Part shown: positions 56,100 through 64,000 of the stretch, piece by piece | How positions within the stretch are numbered: the stretch's first letter is position 1 | How the letters are laid out: each line of letters opens with the position of its first letter | NCBI GenBank assembly: GCA_016617855.1 | Contig: JAECUM010006657.1 | Span: 1 to 64,000 of the forward strand | DNA: 64,000 bases | Reading direction: 5' to 3' | From: Megalonaias nervosa | Lineage: Eukaryota > Mollusca > Bivalvia > Unionida > Unionidae | Translations under genes and position numbers: made by a program | The notes under the pieces: model-generated | What the model was told of the DNA's origin: nothing | What the model saw: the letters and a program-made list of their open reading frames with translations, nothing else | Databases searched by the model: none

Positions 56100-57060
56100 T
56101 ATGCTAACAAGCCATAAGGAGACACATTTCCCTCCCTTCCAGAACCACAGAGTCGATACAGGGATAGTATGGGAAATCAATAAAAGGACCCAAGGGCCAC
56201 TCATAGGACATGAAACTCTGAAAGCCATCCTATTGAAGCTCCACCAGTTGAAAGTAGTCTTATTGCATACCATGCGGATAGAGCACCTTTTTCTTGGTCC
56301 CAGTGGCAAACGACTCTCTATGTCTGGTCATTGGCCTAAACACCCTCAGTCCATTTATCCATGCCCCTTGGTTCCCACTGGAAACATCACTGCATATTTT
56401 GAACACTATCCATGAGGGAGACTTTGCAATCACTGTGGGTTTAGACAGTGCATACCTTCATGTCTCAATTCATAAGGCTCCCAGGATGTTCCTGTGATTC
56501 ACCTACAAAATTGTATATCAATTCAGGGCACTCCAACTGAGGCTCAACGTCAGCCCCTGGGCCTTCCCATATCTGACAAATTGAGTAATGGCACATATTA
56601 TGACCATTTCTATGGCAGCACATCAAGTTACCTGGACAACATCCTGCAGCAACATCAGTGAAATAGGTTTAACAAGACATGATAGCCCTTGTTACCAATC
56701 TGGACTTCTCATCAATAAGGAAAAATCTGACCTAGTAATGATTCGTTCACCTTGGTATGGAGTTCAATACACAGGCACCATATTTTATCTCCCTCAGGAT
56801 CAGGCATTGAAATGACCCATGGTAGCACCTCACTTTCAAGGAAATTGTATTTGCACAGTATTGCTCAATGCAGCAGCGGACATCATGGTCCTAGATCACC
56901 TTCTACTGCATTAAGTTTGCCCACTGGACCATCCTATCACCATCTGCACCCATTGAGTAACCATCTGCAGCATTGGGAGCAAACTAACTTGGTGCACGGC
57001 AGGTATATACCTACACATCCACCCACTCAAGATTACTGTATGTACTGATGTAAGTATGGA
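56100..57060 (+). pseudogene. DIRS reverse transcriptase, broken
   Basis: Open piece 56294-56497 contains DFAITVGLDSAYLHVSIHKA, the D-L-x-x-A-Y-x-H-V-x-I motif of DIRS/Ngaro reverse transcriptases. Stops and frame changes separate it from the pieces before (56101-56415) and after (56588-56815, 56752-57048). Not functional. Confidence 0.75.
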
Positions 57061-57095
57061 CAGCTGGAGAGCTTGCCCACTTCCATCCTTTTGGG

Positions 57096-57536
57096 ATGCC
57101 AGCGGTGCATGCTTTCCCCAGGAATGACATCTTCATATCAATAATTCTGGAGAGGATGGCCATTATGAAAGCCTTTCATTGGGGGCAGGAATATTTAGAT
57201 AGCAAGGAAGTTCTCATTCTGTCCAACAACTCTATAGTGGTGACTTATCTCCAACAACAAGGAGGACCCCAGTCCCCAGACCTTTGCATCATGGTGTGGG
57301 ACTTTCTGAAGTGGTGTTGCCATCAAGAGATCCACATAAATGTTTGCCATATCCCGGGATGCCACAACGCACTGACTAACCTTTTGTCACAGAAAAATCA
57401 ACTAGTACAGAAGAAATGGTCTTACCATTCCTCGGTTCTCACTCAGATCTGTACCCGATGCGACAATAGGGAATGCCAAAAGTCCCATCCTTTGTCTCTC
57501 CATCCTGGACCTAACGGCTTGGGCAGTCGACGCTGA
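57096..57536 (+). pseudogene. DIRS RNase H region, broken
   Basis: The 146-codon piece includes EVLILSNNSIVVTYLQQQGG, then SPDLCIMVWDFLKWC and CHIPGCHNALTNLLS, the typical DIRS RNase H string with D-N-S, a QGG and an HIPG...aD-x-LS. The catalytic Asp in S-D-N-S is Asn here, so it is inactive even if expressed. Ends with NPLSLHPGPNG-like family tail. Confidence 0.8.
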
Positions 57537-57540
57537 ATCA

Positions 57541-58830
57541 TTGGATTGGACCAACTTCAGCACATACACCTACTCTCCAACACCTCTGATTCCAAAAGTG
57601 ATACAGAAAGCAAGGGAATCAGCCTGTCACCTCATCCTCATCTCACTACTCCAATGGAAGGAGTTCTGGATCAATGACCTCATCAATCTTGCATCGGAAA
57701 CCACGCGGAAAATTTGGGTTTTCCTTCATCTACTCAAACTACCACGACGACAGTTGCTTCATCCTTGTCTGGTGCTCCGAACCTGCATGTCTGGATCATC
57801 TCAAACAGGCCCTCAGAATTAAACATTTTTTGCAACCAGTCATGGAGAGAATCACATAGGCATGATTGCCCTCCGCTCTGAAAGTATATGAATTCAAATG
57901 GCACAGTCTCACCCAGGTGTGCACAAACGAACATATCTTGCCTCTCCAGGCATCAATACCACAGATAGCTAATTTCCTACTCAGGCACTTCAAAGAGAGC
58001 AAGTTAGTGCCAGGTTAATCAAAGGTTAACACTCTACGATCGCCAACACCTTTCGGCATCATGGGAGAGATGATATTGGACAAACCCAGAACTTATATGA
58101 CCTTCTTGACAACTTTGTGTATACACAGCCAAAAATGCTAATCTGATGCCCAAAGCTGAACCTATAGTGGTTATTAACCTGGCTGGATAAGATAACCTTT
58201 GAACCAATTTCAAGGGCATCTCTGGCGCTCCTTTTCCTACAAGACCTACTCCTCATGGCATTAGGAACTGCAGGCAGACTTCGTGAAATACATGTCCTAT
58301 CAGTAGACCCAAATTACATGCAAGTTCCAAAAAGATGTGTTAGTCTTATTCATGACGGCATACTTCCAGTGGTAACAAAAATTTTGTCATGAACTCTCTG
58401 TCTCATTTGGACACATCAGCTAAAAGCCACCTATAAAACCCAGTCTGGGCTTTCAGGTGATACCTTAATATGAACAGAGCCATTGTGTCAAGGGAGATCA
58501 CTCCTCTTTCTTCTTCTCATATAGGACACAATTATCTATCGGAACAAACTATCATGTCCTGGAGTAAAGGGGCTATTCACTCAGCATATAGGGAAAGAAC
58601 CCCAGCTCAGTGAACTTAGTACACACTTCGGCTCATGAGGTTTGAGCAGTTACCACCTACCTAGCATGGGACTAGAACTATTCGCTTACCAACATCATTC
58701 AGGCTGTAGGATGGAGATCAGAGTCCACATTCTGTAGCTTTTATCTCTGGGATCTGTAATCACAGAAGGCCCAATTTGATCTGGTAAAACCTATATCCAC
58801 AGCTGAACAGGTCAACCTTCCTGATCGATC
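57541..58830 (+). pseudogene. DIRS tyrosine recombinase, broken
   Basis: Starts DWTNFSTYTYSPTPLIPKVI, the linker typical of DIRS polyproteins. About 58210-58350 resembles the first catalytic-Arg block (LLMALGTAGRLREIHVLSV). Several stops and frame changes. Reading frames on the other strand in 57734-58256 are shadows. Confidence 0.65.
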
Positions 58831-59021
58831 AACAGCTTTTTAAGACATGGCTTCATGACTTCTGCTGGATTTGTGGGGGGAAATTTTTTCCCTTTTGAAG
58901 CCACACCCTGACAGATGGAGTCCCCTCCAGTTGGGTTACCTAGAAGCTCAATACCTTTGGGGACCTGAGATGGTATCTCTGGGGTAAGGGGATGTACCTC
59001 CCTCCACCCCTTACCTGTTCT

Positions 59022-59115
59022 CCTAAGGTATTTTGATTGGGTAACGTGTTTGAAGAAGAAATCAATTTTTCCTAGTAAAATATGTTTCTATGAGAATACC
59101 TACCCAATCATAATA
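59022..59115. repeat. DIRS internal complementary region
   Basis: CTCCTAAGGTATTTTGATTGGGTAA near 59024 and CTACCCAATCATAATACAC near 59099 repeat the element's two ends. In DIRS elements this region templates end joining in the circular intermediate. Confidence 0.8.
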
Positions 59116-59177
59116 CACATACACCCTTCCAGCCTATCCACAATTACATGCATAGGGAGCATGCCTTCCGCTCCAGT

Positions 59178-59400
59178 AATAACTGGGATATTCTTACACT
59201 TTGCTGCCAGGTCTTATATGTAAGGGGAGATCACTCTGCCCAACTGCCATACAGGTCAGCAGACAACTTTTAGCTCCCTTTAGCTAAAGTAGTCTCTGGG
59301 AGGGTTGGATTTGCGAGGTAGTGGTAGTTCTCCTAAGGTATTATGATTGGGTAAGTATTCTCAAACAAACATATTTTAGTAGGAAAAATTGGTTTCTATT
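59178..59400 (+). repeat. DIRS right inverted terminal repeat
   Basis: Inverted match to 53547-53740, then about 40 bp more (AAGTATTCTCAAACAAAC...TTGGTTTCT) which instead match the internal region at 59060-59095 inverted. The longer right end is normal for DIRS. Confidence 0.85.
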
Positions 59401-59895
59401 TTTGAAGATTACGGAAAATCATGTTTTTTTAATACATAACTGTGCCAGGGGGTGAGGGAGTAAAAATAATGTTTTTAGCATGACACACCATGTTATCATA
59501 GGCATGTCAATATCTTGAAAATAAATTTCCACATTTCATCAGCACGACCGAAATTTTCTCAGGCAAATGTGATTTTTTTTCAACAGTCCTAACAAGTACC
59601 TTATTTATAGGGACCCTGGGCATCAGGCTGTTGGATTTATTTTAGTACTGTCTAACTTTATTCAAAATTAAATAGCAGAAGGTTGAAATTTTCCAGACAT
59701 TTTTAGCCAGAGTTCAAATTTTTTACCTACATATAGAAAAGTTTCAAAGTACAATTAACCATTCTGATTACAAATAGTAGATTCCAAACAACTTGAACAT
59801 TAACCTCAACATACCAATATCTTCATTCCACTTGTGTCATGCATAACTGTCAATTACTTTTATACATAGGTTGCAGGATTGGGTTTCATATTCAA

Positions 59896-59939
<44 letters not shown>

Positions 59940-60805
59940 CATGTGTGCGTGTCCTTGCCTTAAATGGACACTGCATAATGAATGAAAAGTTTATGTTGTA
60001 ATTAGTACAGTTATTTATCTTAAGAGCATGTATATTGTACAGGATATAAAATAAAAATGTATAAACATTAAGTACTGAAGAAAAATGTTAACCAAAAGAA
60101 AATAAAATTGGCAAATAATGTCATTACAGACGAGCAATAATAGCCATTTCACTTTTCCATGACAGTGACTCTGTTGATCACACTTTGAAATTATTATTAC
60201 TTTTATTATGCAGTTTGTAATGAAAAACTGTTTTTGTATTTGTTAATGCATCAAAATGAAAGAAAATAGTCTTTAGAAGTGAACTTTTGTATCAACACAG
60301 GACAGTAAGTATCCCCTGATTTATATAATTGATTTAGTTTGGGGAAATCATGTTTAGGGAACTATTGGCAGAGCCTAGGAATTTTGGAGTCTGAAATCAT
60401 GTCTTTTGTGTGACATGCCATGTTTTAAACAATTACGAACAAGTAGGTTAATGGTGTACTATGAAAGAATACATGATATGTACAGATGTATGTATGTGTT
60501 CTTGGTTGTTAGGGTATTCCTGCATTACCCCAACATATGATGCCTTGTTGTCTGCACTACGATGCAAATCTTTCACTATGGAAATTATATTTAGTTACCC
60601 TCATTGGTAAAGATGGTGAACTAAGCATGTGTTACTGTAAATAAGGCAAAGTGTCTTCAACAGGTTATTATAAGAAGAATTTAAGAACTGTATAAATCAG
60701 TTTGAATTTTTGTTTATTTTGTAGCATGTGCTCTAGAAAAACCTTTATGTGATACTACGGTGCTCTTATTTGTAGAAATTATTGGTTTGGTATGCATCAT
60801 TTGTC
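59401..60805. other. Intron sequence right of the DIRS element
   Basis: A (GT)n run lies at 59898-59936. Otherwise AT-rich with no gene. Confidence 0.5.
59898..59936. repeat. (GT)n microsatellite
   Basis: About 19 GT units. Confidence 0.96.
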
Positions 60806-61678
60806 ACAGGTATGTGTATAATTGCCTACAAGACCATGCTTCATTTGTCACTGGTATGTGCATAATTGCCTACAAGACCATGCTTCATTTGTCACTGGTA
60901 TGTGCATAATTGCTTACAAGACCATGCTTCATTTGTCACTGGTATGTGAGTAATTGCCTACAAGACCATGCTTCATTTGTCAATGGTATGTGCATAATTG
61001 CCTACAAGACCATGCTTCATTTGTCACTGGTATGTGCATAATTGCCTACAAGACCATGCTTCATTTGTCACTGGTATGTGAGTAATTGCCTACAAGACCA
61101 TGCTTCATTTGTCAATGGTATGTGCATAATTGCCTACAAGACCATGCTTCATTTGTCACTGGTATGTGCATAATTGCCTACAAGACCATGCTTCATTTGT
61201 CACTGGTATGTGCATAATTGCGTACAAGATCATGCTTCATTTGTCACTGGTATGTAATTGCCTACAAGACCATGCTTCATTTGTCAATGGTATGTGCATA
61301 ATTGCCTACAAGACCATGCTTCATTTGTCACTGGTATGTGCATAATTGCCTACAAGACCATGCTTCATTTGTCACTGGTATGTGCATAATTGCGTACAAG
61401 ACCATGCTTCATTTGTCACTGGTATGTGCATAATTGCCTACAAGACCATGCTTCATTTGTCATTGGTATGTGCATAATTGCCTTCAAGACCATACTTCAT
61501 TTGTCACTGGTATGTGCATAATTGCCTGCAAGACCATGCTTCATTTGTCACTGGTATGTGCATAATTGCCTACAAGACCATGCTTCATTTGTTACTGGTA
61601 TGTGCATTATTGCCTGCAAGACCATGCTTCATTTGTCACTGGTATGTGCATAATTGCCTACAAGACCATGCTTCAGAA
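60797..61678. repeat. Minisatellite, 44-bp unit, about 20 copies
   Basis: Unit GGTATGTGCATAATTGCC + TACAAGACCATGCTTCATTT + GTCACT. Copies are 90-100% alike. One copy near 61250 has lost four or five bases (GGTATGTAATTGCC). Variants (GTCAAT, TGAGTAATT, GCGTAC, CCTGCAAG) recur in blocks, showing that several units were duplicated together. Each unit starts with GGTATGTG, a donor-like sequence. The array ends 87 bp before the exon at 61765. Confidence 0.97.
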
Positions 61679-61764
61679 CAGTTCCACTTTTAGGACAGCT
61701 ATTTTGATCTGGAATGCTGAAGTTCAGAACTAAAATGGTTTGCATTCACTATGTGCCTTTTCAG

Positions 61765-61898
61765 GTCGAGTTCCAATGAGGCGCCTTGTGTACAGAGTTC
61801 AGCCTTTGCCTCAGAGTCTTCTTCCATTGGTATGGGACTTTGGTCAGTTGAACACACAAATTGAAGACCTATACATCAGACAGATGGTCATTAGATAT
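61765..61898 (+). CDS. RNF213: RNF213-like exon
   Basis: Two bases complete a GGT codon, then RVPMRRLVYRVQPLPQSLLP and LVWDFGQLNTQIEDLYIRQM. The L-V-Y-R-V-x-x-L-P-x-S-L...W-D-F-G-x-L string is highly conserved in the family, just after the Walker B/sensor region. Ends in phase 0 before GTAAGT and joins 62122. Confidence 0.93.
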
Positions 61899-62121
61899 GT
61901 AAGTTATTCAAATGTTTTATTACTGGTATCAGTGAGTAATGAATTAATTGTGCACATTTCTTTTTTGAATTACATTAATATATTCTCCCCTGTCCACCTC
62001 AGTAAGTAAATTGACTGCCATTAATATAATAATTGCTGGTGTGACCAATACTCTTTAGATCAAAAAGACAATATTTTATGTTTTTCACAATATAAATATG
62101 ATTATTTTCATATATTTCCAG

Positions 62122-62214
62122 ATCAATCAGGGACGTCTGCCAGATATTCCTGGTTCAGTTCCTGTGATGAGTAGAATTTTAACAGCCTCTCAAGATTTTA
62201 TGAGAAAGCAAAAG
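62122..62214 (+). CDS. RNF213: RNF213-like exon, last seen in window
   Basis: 31 codons in phase 0 from ATC after TTTCCAG, up to GTGAGC: GRLPDIPGSVPVMSRILTAS and QDFMRKQK. Acceptor, donor and phase all fit. The open frame that runs on to 62553 has AT-rich, low-complexity codons and is intron. The gene continues past the window. Confidence 0.82.
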
Positions 62215-63814
62215 GTGAGCATCCTCCCCCCTCCTCAGCTTACCAGTATTACTTTTTCTGTGGATAAAAGCATTGAGACTGAGACTAAACCTTTGTTACA
62301 ATATTCATGCTTATCTAATCAAGAAACGAATGTTCTGACAGTGATACATGATATTTTTTCAATTACAGCATTTTGTGAAAACGAAAAACCATTCCAGTAT
62401 TCATTTATTGACACATCATTTTTGTCACAACAACATTATTCATCAGATTATTGCATTAACTACAAAATTATAAAATTCTCTTCATGTGTTCCATCAATTT
62501 TTGTTTTGAGTTGCCATGTATTTGAGAATTTAATTGAGGTAGAGACCAGTTGATGCCAAGTTTTATAACATTTCTAAACACAAGGAAAAAATTCATTGTA
62601 ACTAACAGAAAAATATTGCATACAAAGACAATTTATTACATGGATTATTTACAACTATTTCTTGCAATTGTAAGTGGAGCAAGTTATTTTGCAACATATT
62701 TGAAAATGGTCTACGGTTACCATGGCATTCAGACCCAGTATTTTGTTTTGATACAGAAATCACATGTTAGGCAAGCAGATTGATATATTTTGTAAATTTG
62801 TTCAATGAATTGATTCAGTTAAAAAATAAAATATTCATCATGTTGCATATACATAGCAAATTTTGGAAAATATTTTGATCTCAACACTTTTAGTATACTT
62901 TTAATTCCCATTCTGCATTAAAATTTAGGTTCATTTCAAGCACTGTGACCTTTGAATTTTCTTTTGTTTTTCAAAAGCAGATGACATTCAGAATGTGTTT
63001 GAAATGTATTTCAAAAATCTGGCAGTGAGAAATAGATTTAGTGATGTAAAAACGTTTTACCTAGGATAAAACTATAGAATCTTATGTAAAATCCAATCAA
63101 AATAGCATGTTACAATCATGTCACTATGTTATAATCATATTACAGTTATGTTGCAATCACATTACAATGTTACATTCATATGACAGTCATGTCTATAATG
63201 TCAGAATTCTGTGACCCTCTCTATCTCACTTTGAAGTATATACTTTAAACAAGTCTTCAACATGTTTCAATAAGAACAGTTTCTGGTTGCAACCTAGCTG
63301 AGTAGCCATCTACCTAAAAAAGACTTTTCCAACCAACTGTTAAAACCTCACAATTATCACTGGAATAACCTGGGAGTTAGGCAGAAAAGATTAGTTAGTA
63401 GGATGACTCTCATTACAGGTGCAGCTATAAATAAATTTAAATGAGATATGGTCTTTGCATTACTGCTTATATAGTAATAATTCAGCACTTTTGTTAAGTG
63501 GTGCAAACAATTTGTTGACTAAGAAATTTCACTGCAAAAAAAGAATGTTTCAAAATATTTATTTGTGGAAACTCTTCTTTTAAAACAAAATTCATGAATT
63601 ATTGCCCTCTCTATGTTGGGAGATGTGGACATCTGGTCACAATCTTGTTGGAATAAATAGGAAGAGTGCAATGGAGCTATACCCCCCCCCACTCCCTTGC
63701 AACCTTGAGTGCACCATAAACCCCACTGACATATGCTTGAGTGTCAACATTTGAAAATAATAAAAATGAAAATCCAAACATCGCTAATGAATGTAATATT
63801 AAATCATATACTCC
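62215..63814. other. Intron sequence
   Basis: Short loosely repeated phrases on ATGTTACAATCATGT at 63105-63200. A (C)10 run near 63683. No exon recognised. Confidence 0.5.
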
Positions 63815-64000
63815 ATTGAGGCCCATGAGGTCACACATAGCTGGTAATATTCATGTGCTTCCTTGAGGCCCATGAGGTCACACATAGCTGGTATTATTCA
63901 TGTGATCCCCTGAGGCCCATGATGTCACACATAGCTGATATTATTCATGTGAGGCCCATGAGGTCACACATAGCTGGTAATATTCATGTGCTCCCTTGAG
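63815..64000. repeat. Tandem repeat, about 50-bp unit, at least 4 copies, runs off the window
   Basis: TTGAGGCCCATGAGGTCACA and CATAGCTGGTAATATTCATG recur at 63818, 63867, 63918 and 63952. The fourth spacing is about 15 bp shorter. A new unit starts at the last bases, so the array goes on. Confidence 0.93.

Larger units (their letters stand above)
53547..59400 (+). mobile_element. DIRS-type tyrosine-recombinase retrotransposon, decayed
   Basis: Inverted terminal repeats: about 53547-53740 against the reverse complement of about 59178-59366, sharing CCTTAGGAGAACTACCAC, CCCTTTAGCTAAAAG and ATATAAGACTTGGC. An internal complementary region lies at about 59022-59115. Between them are fragments of RT, RNase H and a tyrosine recombinase in order, all broken by stops and frame changes. 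About 5.85 kb, close to the usual DIRS length. DIRS elements use a recombinase and leave no target duplication. It fills the intron between exons 51665 and 61765. Confidence 0.85.

Noticed and set aside
57734..58256. Minus-strand frames inside the DIRS element
   Set aside because: Shadows of the recombinase pseudogene; no domain.
60797..61678. A CRISPR-like array
   Set aside because: Units are head-to-tail with no unique spacers: a minisatellite in an animal intron.
62215..62553. Exon 62122 running on to 62553
   Set aside because: A good donor (GTGAGC) ends the conserved part; the rest is AT-rich with no family resemblance.

Overview
The window looks like nuclear DNA of an invertebrate animal, most likely a mollusc. 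It is AT-rich, has long introns with canonical GT/AG borders, carries several tRNA-headed SINE families, and contains many microsatellites, minisatellites and dispersed repeats. The mollusc placement is inferred from repeat style and not proved. Apart from one mobile element there are no dense bacterial-style genes.

Host gene. One large gene runs on the + strand through at least positions 17457-62214, and a candidate upstream exon (10334-10509) may extend it. Its exons encode part of an RNF213/mysterin-type giant AAA+ E3 ubiquitin ligase: an ATP-binding module with GMGKS (17457-17694 plus 22621-22767), linker exons (24715-42090), and a module with Walker A GETGCGKT (48253-48373) and Walker B LFFDEA (50673-50914), followed by further exons to 62214. 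I checked exon phases by hand. They join without a frameshift from 17457 to 62214, provided the optional exon at 22867 is skipped. Both ends of the protein, including the RING, lie outside the window.

Mobile DNA in the introns. The most notable element is a 6.0-kb Polinton/Maverick-type virus-like element at 10998-17021. It has terminal inverted repeats of about 270 bp, and each repeat is itself bounded by inverted 18-mers. It encodes a 507-aa protein, a small basic adenovirus core/VI-like protein, the N-terminal part of a capsid-like protein fused by deletion to the tail of a superfamily-1 helicase/HNH protein, a retroviral-type integrase, a zinc-ribbon/phospholipase-A2-like protein and a packaging ATPase. 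It has no DNA polymerase B. It sits inside an older DIRS-type remnant, and sister copies of that remnant in this window show the empty target site. Other elements are a long decayed DIRS-type retrotransposon with inverted terminal repeats (53547-59400), a THAP/DDE_Tnp_4 transposon with inactivating mutations (36038-37551, -), a piggyBac-like relic (47119-47470), two foldback MITEs, and about nine SINEs.

Layout. 1-10.3 kb: repeats, minisatellites, SINEs, a CpG-richer patch (4.2-6.2 kb). 10.3-17.7 kb: candidate exon, DIRS remnant with the Polinton, RNF213 ATP-binding exon. 17.7-52 kb: RNF213 exons separated by repeat-rich introns. 53.5-59.4 kb: DIRS element. 60.8-61.7 kb: 44-bp minisatellite. 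61.7-62.2 kb: two exons. 62.2-64 kb: intron ending in a 50-bp tandem repeat that leaves the window.
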